This document shows positions 50,007 through 62,300 of a stretch of DNA of 64,000 bases, in pieces; the first letter of the stretch is position 1; each line of letters opens with the position of its first letter. Under the pieces are notes generated by a model that had not been told where the DNA came from, searched no databases, and saw only the letters and a program-made list of their open reading frames with translations. The stretch spans positions 34,013,645 to 34,077,644 of the forward strand of contig OV121088.1 of NCBI GenBank assembly GCA_921293015.1. Direction: 5' to 3'. Source of the DNA: Phorcus lineatus (taxonomy: Eukaryota > Mollusca > Gastropoda > Trochida > Trochidae). A program made the position numbers and the translations under genes.

Positions 50007-51557
50007 CTAAGGAATACAATTATTTTTGACGATGGTTGAATAGTACATAAAGGTAAGTTCAATATACGCACCTGGTTCACAGTCAGAGGAGAAGAGGCAA
50101 CTTCTCCCCCTGCCCTGGGTACACTGGCAGGAGACGCATGGGTTGCCTGGCACCGGGTACCACTCCCCGTAGTTAAAGCGCTTCCCCCCAAATACACAGC
50201 CTACGTGTTGGCAGCAACACTCGTCGTCAGACCACTGTAAGAAGTGCTATGTCGTATGAGTTTAGGTAGGATTACGATAGACTGCACTGTACCTTCGTGC
50301 TTTTTCATTATGTTTTCAATGTGAATTACGAAATGAAACTTCATTACGTGTTTTGATATAATATATAACCTGGCAGATTAGATTAATACAGACAATGATC
50401 AAGAAAATAGCAATACCCTGCCTGACTCTTCAATAGTGTGTAATGACCTCAAGTTCAACATTGGCGGATTACACATTAAAAGCCATGTTTGTGACGTTTG
50501 TCAGCTAGTAAGTTTGATGACTGGCCTGTACCTCGGTCCAGCAGGTTGTTGTGACAGGTGTTGTGAATCAGCAACGTGCAGCTGCATGCCTGGACAAGTT
50601 ACTGCGACTGTGTTTTGTCCACCAAGTTGTAAATGTTTACCTCCTACTGAATGCTTTTAATCTTGTGTGCATCATGGCTGCACGAGTTTTATGCTCTCCA
50701 AACAGCTGAGATTATGTGAGAGATGTAGAAAATAAAGAATGGCTTCCAATGATTGCTTCTGTGAACTGGGTATTGACCCTAATTACTCAAATGTTTGTGC
50801 CAATGTTTAGCATATCTTGGTCCTAGATCACTACCAATCTCTTATTTTACTTTCAATTATCATTTATCTGACGTCACTCATCCATGCGACACTAAACATT
50901 ATTATACGAATGGATTATTTCCGTCTTTCTGATTGGCCTACTTGGTCACATGACAGCAATGACGTCAAGTGATGTCAACCTGTGTGGATCGCGAGAGGTT
51001 AATATAACAATCCAAATACCTCCGGTGGATAAAAATAGATTTCGAAAATCCCGATCTACCGGAAATAGCAGAAGAATGGTAGTGTAAGACTTATGTCATA
51101 TAATAAAACAATTATAGACTCCAGACTCGGTTGATCCAATGATTTATCGACCTTGGACATGTGATATTCACCTCGACTTCGCCTCTGTGAATATCACATG
51201 GTCAAGGTCGATAAATCATTAGATCAACCTCACTTGAAGTCAACAATTGTTTAATGTTCAAAAGCATAACAACTTATTTTTCTCAGCACTCACCTGTGTA
51301 CACGAATGTTCGAAGCTGGGGTCGTACTCCATATCACAGGTAGGCCCCGTACAAATCTTCGTCCCATTGACACACCTGCATGTGTGACAGCGTACCTGCC
51401 ACACCCTCCCGTCCGGGATCTCATACACTGCATCTATATCTGTCTCTCGACACGATCTGTGTTGATCGAAATAATTGGAAATGTCGATAACCGATGCATT
51501 GCAAGACAATACGAGCATCAAAACTCCAAAGAGGCCAAAACATGTTGACTGTGACAT
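50007..51557 (-). CDS. Secreted protein with two von Willebrand factor C modules
   Basis: Exon 1, 51294-51557, encodes a signal peptide (MSQSTCFGLFGVLMLVLSCNA) and a VWC module (AVYEIPDGRVWQVRCHTCRC, NGTKICTGPTC). Exon 2 starts at 50234 with WSDDECCCQHVGC and a textbook second VWC module (GEWYPVPGNPCVSCQC, GRSCLFSSDCEPG). The phase-0 intron falls before WS, exactly as in genes 1 and 2. I end exon 2 at a stop at 50007-50009, which adds 20 residues with one Cys after CEPG; alternatively a donor at 50070-50071 (GTGCGT) leads to a third exon I could not find. With the stop the protein has 163 residues. It is the least diverged VWC of the three. The small cysteine-rich frame at 50436-50660 lies antisense in its intron. 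Confidence 0.8.
50436..50660 (+). CDS. Possible small cysteine-rich peptide (last exon?)
   Basis: An open frame whose last 40 residues hold ten cysteines (GPAGCCDRCCESATCSCMPG, then VFCPPSCKCLPPTECF), followed by a stop and an AATAAA at 50731-50736. The frame begins without a good ATG; an internal ATG at residue 29 (VSLMTG) or an upstream exon could supply the start. CSC and CKC recall metallothioneins, but the spacing does not match a type I know. It is antisense within the intron of the VWC gene. It could be chance. Confidence 0.4.
   Translation: MCNDLKFNIGGLHIKSHVCDVCQLVSLMTGLYLGPAGCCDRCCESATCSCMPGQVTATVFCPPSCKCLPPTECF
51117..51241. repeat. Hairpin element (about 43-bp inverted arms)
   Basis: 51129-51171 and 51187-51229 are near-perfect reverse complements (arm starts GGTTGATCC, ends GTGATATTCAC) around a 15-nt loop. 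MITE-like fold-back, in the intron of the VWC gene. Confidence 0.85.
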
Positions 51558-51597
51558 CGTGAAGTTGGAAGGTTATTGAATTGACTCTCGATGGCGC

Positions 51598-51605
51598 TAT
51601 ATAAA
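51598..51605 (-). promoter_or_regulatory. TATA-like box of VWC gene 3
   Basis: TTTATATA on the minus strand 41 bp upstream of the ATG; GAGAGTCA follows it as in genes 1 and 2. Confidence 0.55.
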
Positions 51606-51675
51606 GGAGGGAGTTTGACATTGGGTTCATATCAATTTTGTGTTCACCACATGCGACAGGATATGGCTGCAACAT

Positions 51676-52600
51676 TAACGATCTTCCCTGCGTGACAAAT
51701 TATTAACAGTTGAAATTTCAACTACCAACAACAGCGTTTTGGTAAGGCCATTCACCATTGCTGTCTTGTAATGATTTAGTTTGTTATGTCGACCACACAA
51801 TGCTCAATTATTGTTTCATCTTGATTATACTAGTTATCAGTTAAGACTGCATTGATATGAAGAAATTAGCACTACGGCAGAAGGTACGAACTTCTGTTTA
51901 TGTTGCACGTCGTCTTCATATAAAACAATAGACCACGAGCGAGTTCTGTCGACTTTCGGTCTGCCATTTTAAGAATGGCGTTTACCATTGTGGTTCTAAA
52001 AAAAATATCAATCAAGCGTTACTGTAAAACTGTGTCTTTGTGTAAGCTAGCTGCTTGTTGAACGCCAGAAGCAATCCATAGAAAGATATTTGATATTTAA
52101 GAAAGAAAAAATCGAAAGCACACATTCCAATATTTTGGAGATATTTGTTTACTTTATTTTCATTGACAATCATATTGGGGTTCATATTTATTGCCCAGGG
52201 CATAACATCCCCCCGTCGTGACGCCATGAAATAAATTATGATTAACATGTATATGATTCGTGTAAATGCGCCGAATGTAGTTAGGCTATGATTTTAAAGT
52301 ATAATTTGAGTATATCATCCGATCTCGTGACGTAATATTATTGTCTGGCATACTAAACGTCTTTTACGACATTCGTGCCTAAATATTAGATATAGTATAT
52401 CCCCTGCTTTAGCTGACAACTCGGACTCGTATTGTCTAATCTTGACCATTATATCATTTGTATCCTATATAATTACACGAATTTAATTATGACCAGCGTT
52501 TGTCTGCCATGTTGCTTTTCTTATCGTTTCTTCTTAATGTAAAGTGCAATCATAAGGCTGAAACGCATCCCCCGAACACAGTCACATCCATTCTGCACAC
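51676..52600. other. Intergenic, nothing recognised
   Basis: Short ORFs only. Confidence 0.4.
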
Positions 52601-52649
52601 TTTGATGGCTAGGTGAGGGCGTAAAGCAAGAAATAGCAATCTACCATTA

Positions 52650-53620
52650 GATACTCTCTACAAAGCATTTGATGTCATGATTGCACCTATATTATTGTAT
52701 GGTTGTGAACTTTGGGGCCATGAAAACACCGAAGTCATTGAAAAAGTCCATCTTAAATTTCTAAAACTTTCAACTGGTTTAAGAAATTCTACAGCTAATT
52801 TCTATGTATATGGTGAGCTAGGAAGAGAAACATTGAGCATAAAGATATCAAAAGAATTATCATGTTTTGGCACACTACACTTAGCACTGAAAAAAAATTA
52901 AATTATCTAAAACTATCTTGGAATACCTGATGTATGATAAGATTTATAATGGAAAGGAAAACGATTGGCTTAAAAATGTTAAGTATAAACTGGATGGATG
53001 TGGTCTGAGTGACGTGTTCACAAATCCATATAACTATTCCCCTAAATGGGTCTCGTCACAAGTAGAAATGACATTGAGAGATCACTTTTATCAATCCTGG
53101 CGAAGTTCTGTTCTCTATAGCTCTAAAGGAATGTATGTATTACAATCTGATTAAAGATACACCTTCCTTCGATCGTTATCCCCTACTACAAAAATCTTTA
53201 CATATTCCAATTTTAAAACTAAGAACGAGTAATCATAACTTACCGGTAGAAACCGGCAGATGGCGTGGTCTACCCCGTGAGGATAGAACATGTCCTCTGT
53301 GCGATTCTCCAGCCATAGCAGACGAAACACATTACGTATTCAAATGTAAAGCTTATGAAACAGAACGACGTCTCTATATTAATGAATATTACTTAAAATG
53401 GCCGAATATGTACAAATACAAAAGCCTTATATGTACTAATAGAATGTCAGATATTAAAAACCTGTCGAAATATCTTCGTATTGTTTACGAAAAGCTCAAA
53501 TTAATTCTGTTGCTGATATCACACCTCTTGTCTGTTTATGTTAATGTAATATATGTATATTTTTGTATTCTCTTGTACCACCGTGGGTGGTTTTCGGGAA
53601 AATAAACTTTGATTGATTGA
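52650..53620 (+). pseudogene. LINE ORF2 3' part (L2/CR1-like), broken
   Basis: Three overlapping frames: LDTLYKAFDVMIAPILLYGCELWG (the YGCE.W motif that follows the RT domain), a middle frame 52918-53154, and 53135-53605 with LKLRTSNHNLPVETGRW and CPLCDSPAIADETHYVFKC, the zinc-knuckle-like ORF2 end. The 3' end is AATAAACTTTGATTGATTGA, a short tandem tail typical of CR1/L2 elements. Frameshifts near 52.90 and 53.14 kb inactivate it. Confidence 0.88.
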
Positions 53621-54252
53621 AGGAACTTTTCGAGAAATCATGCACATTGTTTCCATGACATCTATTCCGTATCATTTTCACTCTCAGTCTTATCTTCTGT
53701 AAGTCGCAACAAAACCAATTCAATTTAGCATTTAAATTAAACAACAATATGCTACTATTGATTGATGAGAGATGGAGAGCAATATGACATATATTTCACT
53801 AAGCGATTACTCGATTACTCCTATAGCCTTTTGCCTGAAAATGAAGATAAATAACATTTGCGATGACCCCGATACTGATATCTATAATTAACGAGAGGAA
53901 ATTGTGGGAGGAAACAGTTTGAACTTTTCTGTCCGTAATTTGATAATTTAATGAAGAAATATAATCATATAGAATAACTGTTAAATAAACAACGGAAATG
54001 GCATGTCAAACACGATTGGCCAAATGAAGAAAAAAATAAAGCTTATGATTCTACCTTGGGAGAATGTTGCTAAACAACAATATTGTTGGTTTAAAGTTTA
54101 TTTGTTCATATTGATAATTTGAATCTTTGTTATTCAGTTTCTCTCCGACCTTGACCATTCAAAATCTTGAATTTCAATATTTAAGATAAATTACCGTCTA
54201 TTATTTTGATTAAAATTTTGATTATAATCTCTATTGACATTCCCGGTTCAGA

Positions 54253-54258
54253 TATATA
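54253..54258 (+). promoter_or_regulatory. TATA box of the first 12-Cys-family gene
   Basis: GATATATAGG about 47 bp before the ATG at 54305. Confidence 0.5.
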
Positions 54259-54304
54259 GGCTCTTTCGTGCAAGCCAATTATGCATACATGTACATACAG
54301 CGGT

Positions 54305-57300
54305 ATGGGTTCTCTGGCGATTGCGTCGCTTCTTGTCCTTTTCGTGGGTAAGTACAAAACTTAAAATTTCCTGAAACCTTAAACTGTTATGAATTAAAAC
54401 CGTTCTTGGTACGAAACACAGCAACTCTAGATATCAAATATATTTATCGTGCACTGACTTGGAGGAGATGACTTACATAAATTTATTTCTGATCAGTGAA
54501 TATTTAACATATTTGTTACACACTGTACATGTATGATATGACTCTCCTATAATTATGATTTTACTTCAAATTTAATGATTGTCTTTATAATCTTATTTAT
54601 TACACTCATACACGGTCATGTTGTCAAACGCCAGTCCTGTGACTCAATATGTGTGCAGAACTGTATTCTCTCTTAGGATTGATGCACACAAAAGATCTCG
54701 CGCTGCTCTATGAGGACGGACATCAGTGCACGTAAGGTTTACATTCATTTTATTTTTAAAAATATTGATTGACCTTGTGCTTGATTGTAAATCGTCAAAA
54801 TCATAATTATCGTAGTCGTCGTCATCCATCAACACCATCCACCTACCAATGTGTACCATTAATATACGGCATAGTCATCGTCATTACCAGCAACATTAAT
54901 TTAAATTGTAATCATTATTATCGTCGTCCGTACCTCACATTTCATCGATCGCCAATAGTATTAATGACCAGTCTTTCGTGTGTAGAATTATAAGTAAGAA
55001 ATTTGGCATCTTAGAAAAGATATAAAGTTCGCTCTACCTAAATGTGTTTTGTACCGTCCTCGTGCTTTGACTATACTAGTTCAGGGCAAAACTTTTCTTT
55101 ATTAGAAATCACATTGAGGTAGAGCGAACTTTATTTCTTTTCTAAGATGTCAAATTACGATCTATATCGGAACCACCATGCTTTTAATAATCTCAGCTAT
55201 TATAAGTATGGAACCCAACCCTAGTTTAAAAAGACATTTTGTTGGTTAAAGCTTTGAATATTATTGTTGTGGCCGTACACCATGAATTACTTTCTTAATA
55301 GGTTGATGGTATTACATTGAATCTGGTAGAGACAGTTGACGTGAACCAACGTCACAATGCAATGGGACGCCGTGACCTGATGTGAAACAACGCGGTCATT
55401 CCAGAATCGACAAGCATATGCTTTCTATTTTTCTTTCTGGTAGATTGAATTTGATGATTCGAAACTAGTCTCCGTAAAAAGAAATATGATCGCAAAAAAT
55501 CGCCAATATAATAAATATAGGTAGGAATAAGGCATACATGTTGATCGATAGAACCGAGATGAAAGGTTACCATGGACGTGTGATCACGAGGGGACAGTGG
55601 GGAAGAGCGGAATACGTCATTCAATTGTTACGTCATGGAACTATACCTTTATTTTCTGATAAAGTACTTTTTTTCGATTGTTCTAACAACTAGGCATCTT
55701 AGACTTTGTGATAATGATATCATTTGATGTTGAAAATCTACTAAGGTTTTGGAGAAATGATAACGATTGTTTATGAAATGAACACTTTTCTTGTTTATAA
55801 AAATAATTAATGATCTAACTTCATATTTACATGTACTTAATGTGAAATCTTTAGCAAATTTTAAATAGGAACCAAAGAAAATAGATTAGAATCACTTAAG
55901 ATTCTTAGATATGAATAATGTGAATCAATAAATGTCTCGATAGATACCATTTACACTTTCATAGAAATATTTTACACTAAACAGTGACTTTTTTTCAGCC
56001 CGGTCGTCAACAATAAGGCGTGTTTCGCTGCCAGTCCCCAGTGCATTACGGGTTTGGAGGGTGCGATAAGCGGAAAAGCTGGCCAAATGGAGTATCTGTG
56101 TGCCAACAAAGCATGTGCGTAAATGACTCCATTATTAAATTCATCCTCCATTTCCCAAGGCTAAATGTCCAGATATTCTTCAAAATCACCCTCATTGCGT
56201 TTGAATGCAAAAATATATATGAAAAACTATCCTTAACAATGTGCTTGAGTCCCATGATCGGCACCTAATCAGCTTCTTCAAAGCTCAATCCTCTTGAATT
56301 ATTCGTTTTCTTATGGTGTCTCAGTTCTTCGTGGCTATTAAATATAGCCCCTTACTAAAGCCCTTACTAGCCTTAAGTTTTACTCAAGTTTGGAATTATG
56401 GAATAATGTCGCCCTATCTGACGTTCAATTTGTCCAAGGGACAACCTTTCATTTCGCATGCCTCTGGCTTGGCATGTCAATGATTGAATCATTTGATTCA
56501 TATTCCCAAACGGAATTGTGCTCTTCAGATTAATGAGGCTACGGCAATTTACGTACATTGTTCATGCAGCATATTCTTCATGGCCTACCATGAGAATTTT
56601 ATGATGTATCACAAGAAGTCAAACATTAGAACATCACTTTTAAAGTCACCCTTGCTTATTTCTTCCAGATTTATTTCTAATTGTTGCTTTATTTAATTTC
56701 ATATGTTTATTATCATACTAGTGCATGTTCATACCTATAATTTGCAAATCCATATTAAATTATATTTTTTGATCACGACGTCGAGTGATTATCGTTGATA
56801 CATACAAACCAATACTTTTTGCAGCGTTTGAAAACAACATAGCCTGTTTTATGACTGATGCAAGCGACCAGGCATACCGCACATGTTTAGAAGGAGTCAA
56901 CGATGATAACCTCTGGTAAGTGACGCATAATGTTAATTACACATTTTACTCATGACATCTCTCGTGCTAGCAAGAGACCGTGTAAGCCTATTCATATCCT
57001 TGGCAAATAGGCTTGCAAATCCTGCTCTTAGCTCACACTTTCATGTTCACAGCAAATCACGAGGCAAGGTAACTATGAAATTTCAAATTCAACTTCCTGA
57101 GCATGCGCTAAAAACTAAATGTTTACAACTTAGTATAAATGAACACCTGAAACAATCGCGTTTCAATTTGGTAAATATTCTTAACAAGATTCAGGGGTTG
57201 GTGATGTGAATACAAAATGTCCTTGTGAAAATTCTAGGAGGTTATTTGCGGTGAATAAGGGCAGATTAAGCCGCAGATGACCATTGAGGTGAAACATTTT

Positions 57301-57602
57301 TCAATGAGATTAAAATTGCATTAATTTCAGCACTAATCAGTTGGCTTTTGGTCAGGTTTTTTAAATTCTAAACTCGATAAATCGAAATCTAACTCTACAA
57401 TCTGTTTAACGCTCTGCAGCAAAGTACAGTCCTATTCACCAATGGCATTGCAATAGATAATAGTTCAACAATTTATTTTTGTTCTAGCAACCTGGCAAGC
57501 TGTGTGGAGACTGGACTCAGTACAGTGCCCCAGTGTACGCGCGGGGGAGCTAGTCTCATGGCTGGAGCTGTCAACTTCATTACGGCAAAAGATTGTTCTT
57601 AG
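54305..57602 (+). CDS. Small secreted cysteine-rich protein, family member A
   Basis: Five exons: 54305-54347, 54677-54731, 55999-56114, 56825-56915, 57488-57602; intron phases 1-2-1-2; 139 residues. Exon 1 is a signal peptide (MGSLAIASLLVLFVG). The rest holds ten cysteines in exon-sized blocks: HQCT; NKACFAASPQC...YLC; IACF...YRTC; NLC/NLASC...PQC...KDCS. Exon count, phases, block spacing and last-exon length (115 nt) equal those of gene B. Oddity: in gene B exon 2 starts with a C-D-x-x-C motif; here the matching codons (SCDSIC, 54635-54652) stand just upstream of the modelled exon in another frame, separated by a CTCTCT run, and the modelled acceptor is CTCTCTTAG. So the first cysteine pair is lost, or an indel hides it. 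Probably alpha-helical; family and role unknown. Confidence 0.78.
55000..55155. repeat. Hairpin element (46-47-bp inverted arms)
   Basis: 55000-55046 and 55110-55155 are near-perfect reverse complements (GGCATCTTAGAAAAGA, AAAGTTCGCTCTACCT). It lies in intron 2 of gene A; MITE-like. Confidence 0.85.
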
Positions 57603-58670
57603 GAGTCGTCAAGACATCCAAACAGTGTAGCTGCATCGTAAATCCTATACTGGCTTAATGATTCAAGGACAAAGTTAGCCTGATTCTAAGAATGATAGCT
57701 TTAGATTTACCTAATGATTTTAAATGATATAATATAAGATAATTTTATATTATATAATATAAGCGTTTTCTCCGATTTTTATTAACGTTTTAGTCAGCTG
57801 TTGTCGTACGCATAGAAATCATGCCATTATTTAGACCGTATTTGTCAATGTACCAATACCCGTGCAAACGCATAAAGGCACATGCAAATGAATAGTATTT
57901 ACACTCACGATATGAATTGCGTAGCCTCATCTTCCTTCGCAAGACATAACTTGCGCCAGTCTTAATCACTGTCTAATCTAAGCCTTGCAGCTATTATCTA
58001 TTTTTTGTACTAGCTAGCAAGCCTACTGCGGCTGAACATGACTGGCCTTCATATAACTTATGATGGTCTACCTTCCTATAGAGCTCTGCACTCAAGCACG
58101 ACTTCTGTACTATCAGTGTTAAACCTTACATTGTCTGTTGGAGAATAGCGCAAGTTATGACTTGTTCTGACAAACTAACCGTATTTATATTTTAACATAA
58201 TGTATATCCAGTAAATACTTTTGCTTTGATATAAATGCAGAGGATAGTATCACTGTTTACAGCATTCACATGAATTCCGCCTGAAACAGTTCTGTTCATG
58301 ATTTAATACATATCAATGAGGAGAGTGCAAAAACCTATATGTATGATAAAAACATGTATTTTCGGAGGACAGGATCCAATGCAGGAAAAGAACGAATAAG
58401 TCTATAATATTTCGCATGCAGATGGCACCATGGCCTTTGAAGCAACGCCGACAGAGGGAACAAGGTTTAAATTATTTTTGGAGTCATGTTAAACCACATA
58501 AATGGCGTTATTCCCTCGAGAAATAGTTGTTCACTCTGTAAATCGGAATTTGGATACTAGCAGTTCAGCAAATTAACAATAACAGATTAAAGTCGGGATT
58601 GAGAACTAGACAATGGCGAGCACATGTGACTCAAACGTAATTTTAGAAACTCATTTACAACATACACGTT
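57603..58670. other. Spacer between family members A and B
   Basis: No exon recognised; a short TATATAATATAA stretch lies near 57.73-57.77 kb. Confidence 0.45.
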
Positions 58671-58671
58671 T

Positions 58672-58908
58672 AGTGAGTGAGTGAGTTGGGGTTTAACGCC
58701 GCTTTCAAGATTATTTCACTTATATCGCGGCTGCTAGTATTATTGCAGGGAGAAAGCCCGCAACACGATTGTGGCTATGCATTGCGGTGAAACCTGCGAG
58801 CATCGGCTGGAACTAGCGAACCATGGGTGGTACTGCGCTGAAACTCAATGTAGCATTGCACCCAAACCTGACTGCGTGTAGAACAGTTCTCTACTGCAGA
58901 CAAAGTTC
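58672..58908 (-). repeat. tRNA-derived SINE, copy 4 (inverted, head missing)
   Basis: Starts with GAGT repeats and GGGTTTAACGCCGC, then the complement of the SINE body, ending at GCAGACAAAG. The tRNA-like head is absent (5' truncation). Confidence 0.88.
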
Positions 58909-59306
58909 ATACACGTATACTAATATCAGCTGGTAATGTTATGTAGGTCATTTTACTCTCTACATGTAAAAAGGTCACAGAATTTCGAAATTACGTCTTA
59001 ACATTTATAAAAAAAATTCGTATCCTTACGAACATGTTTTATTATAATTTTGGCATTTAATGGATGAAGATACAAGTTTTGGGAGACGATGTGAACCTCC
59101 CTCAGAACATATGGCATTTCGGTTCTGATTTAAGCCACATAGAAAATGATAATCAATATAGCCGTCCTTAAAAGCTGACGGTTTTGTTTCAATTATGTCA
59201 GTACAGCACCATTTTCATTGCATAAGGCAATTAATGACCTTTAAATGTCAGTCTGTAACTGATGTTGAGTGTGAAGTTAATAACGCCTACTTACTGTACT
59301 CTCCCC

Positions 59307-59314
59307 TATATAAA
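59307..59314 (+). promoter_or_regulatory. TATA box of gene B
   Basis: TATATAAA 45 bp upstream of the ATG at 59359. Confidence 0.7.
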
Positions 59315-59358
59315 CTTGTTGACTACAACATCAGCTTCCAACAAATCATTAAACCAGC

Positions 59359-62300
59359 ATGGGACGTTTACTTGTCATTGTCTCACTCCTCTATCTCAGT
59401 AAGTACTATGTAATCTATCATAATTTGCACAGGGAGGGTGATTTATTTTAGACTGAGCAAACGTTAGGGCTCTTGGTGCTACTTTTATTTGAAGATCAAT
59501 AGCATATTTGACCTACATGTTTTATTTTCTAAAAGTATACAGGTTGATATAAAGGTTATGTTTAACTACTATTCATTACTTGTGTGTTACGACAATGATT
59601 TATTTGATGCATGAAAAATATATAATTATTTAAAAGGTGTAGTTTAGAACTATCCAAGAAATCTTGTAAATATGAAAAGCTCAATTTCAACACTTCGGTG
59701 GGTAAACGCGTTATTAATAAACTTCGAATGACAAGACTTGGCATTGTTAATGTTTCGGTCCAACCTGTAACAATTTAGAAGTTGGGGCGCTTGACAAAAG
59801 TGACAATTAGTTTCCTTATATGTTTTTTGTCGAAATACATGTATACCTTATTTTTCCTGTATCAAAATAGGAAAACGAGTTTAAAGGCACTAGTGCACGC
59901 TTCTACGGTTTAAATTGGCTATTTTAAGGTTTACGAGGACTTATGCATACACTTAACCTTCCTATCGAAGCAATGAAATACCTAAAATTCTTTACAATTG
60001 ACCTGCAATCAACAATGAAAAAATTTTGACAGCCGCTGTCGGCTTGGACATATAAAAAATCTAAGGTTAGCTGTGCACAAAACGGATATCTTATAGACAG
60101 TTGAACGCGGCTGAACTATTATTATGTGCAGCTGTTGCATTTACCTAAACTCTGAACTGACACCAAAGTATGAATTGTGTTTTATGAAAGCAATGTTGTA
60201 AATAAACCGATTTAATAACACAGCATTAGTATTGCTATTAGATTGACCAAAGCGGCTGCCAGTTTTCGCTTTTCTGGTTATAAGCAAAATCTTAATATTC
60301 CCGATATCGTAGTTCACGCGGATTTATTGTAACGTAACTTTAAAAACTTCCGGTCTTCTTTACTACCTGAATACGTAAATATTCGTTAAATAACTTACGA
60401 GGTAGATTACTTGAGTAAGGATCTTGATCAAGATATTCGAATAATATCGAGAGATATGCAGTATCTGTGCATTCGTTGTGTTAACGAAATATTGGTGTGC
60501 ACTAGTGCGTTTAAGTAATTTTATGGTTATACACCTTTTACGACATCAATACTTTTATTGAAATTCTTCAAAGGCATTTAGAAGTTGTTTTGATATAACT
60601 AGACAATTATTATGGACAACTTCTTTATTATGTAGAAATATGTTCATAAAATTTTGATTTTGCAAAACATGAACACGTAACACTGTTTTTATACATCTTT
60701 AATCAAGGTTAATTTAGAATAAAGGCTGTTAAAATTTAGAATAGGAAATGACCTTTTTTAACGAATAATAAAAGCATGACTAAAGATGGGACAAGAAGTA
60801 GCCCAGAAAAGTCGTGAGAAATCTAATAAAGAAGTTGATGTCCATAATAATTTTCTAGTTAAATGCTGTTAATATTCGTTAAAAATTCTTATATTCTATT
60901 CTTACTTTTAGTAGCCTTAATTCTTCATTAACCTCGTGAATACCGATGAAAGACGTATAATAACAGCGTTACGTGTTCATGTTTTGCAAAAAAAAAATTT
61001 TATGAACATATTTCTACATAACAGATATTGACTTGTATCGGCAGATGTCGCACTTGGATACAGCAGCAGAGGAAACAACTGCGACGTGTTTTGTATGAAT
61101 AATGTGAGGACCCTGGAGACTGCCCTTGTTGAGAAACCTGGCGCCCTTCACCTATTGTTTCATGGGAGACAGTTTGCCCTACATTGCACGTATGAAAAAT
61201 ATTTCTGTCTAAACAAAGTAAACCATTACAAAGTGATGTTTTGATTTATCGATATTCACGTTTCATACCATGCCAATCTCATTAAAATAAAATTCAATCC
61301 TGTTGCACTACGTTACGCAGATTTTATTGAAGTGTAGTATTTAGATTTCATTTTAATGAGATTGATACCATGCATGGTTCTGGTAGCCCTTTCAATCGAC
61401 ATCTCACACTAGGTTTAACTCAAATAGTCAGAAGACGATATTTGTTTCTTTTAGTAATTGAAATAACACTTAATGAAATGAAAGTTTTCAAAGGCATGAT
61501 TTATATTTTCGGTTGTTTTGTAAAGAACCGCATACCTACTGTCACCTTATTGTAATTTATTTATTTATTATTATTTTTTTCATTCCAAAGGAAATCTTAT
61601 AATATTTGAAAAAAATACAAGCTTTATTGTATCAACAGGTTTTCATGAGTCAAGAGCTTATTCTATTATTTGTTCAAGTGTTGAAACTTAAACTCTGGTT
61701 TGATTTTTACATTTACAAAAACTTGTGTTGGTTTGTAATGTCTTTTTATATACAAAATATTTATTTCAAGGTTATTATTGTAAAACACACAATTTAGATT
61801 AATGCATTTGTCAAATTCTGTTCAGAAGAAAATCTTTCTGTTTATCTTTAAATGGTGAAACTAAATAACTTTTGGTTCGTTAAAGTACACCTGGAATTAA
61901 ACCAATTTGAACAGAACGAGGACAAACATGTCAGCGTGTTTCAATGATGTCCCAGAATGCACTGCTGATATGAATCAGGAAGGGGTGGAAGAATTAATCG
62001 ACTACATGTGCACCAATGCACCCGGTGAGTAAACTCTGTTATAAAAAATCTCTTTTTTCTGTGGTTTTTTTTACACAGATGAATAAAATTTTATTATATT
62101 TTTTCGTAATTTCACATTTTTTAGCACTAATCAAAATGCTTTCGACTGTGCTTTACTGAAAATGGTAAAAAACTGAAAAACACGAAAGCTTACAATAAAA
62201 AAGTTTGTTTTGTGAAATGTAAAATGTGCTACTGTTGTTTCTGTAAGTGTCCAAATTTATGCTTTGTTTACTTATTTTTTTAATTTCATGGTTTAAACTT

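Noticed and set aside
54641-54676. Acceptor at GTGTGCAG before AACTG for gene A exon 2
   Set aside because: It keeps frame but has a poor pyrimidine tract; the CTCTCTTAG acceptor is stronger. It stays possible and would add six residues.
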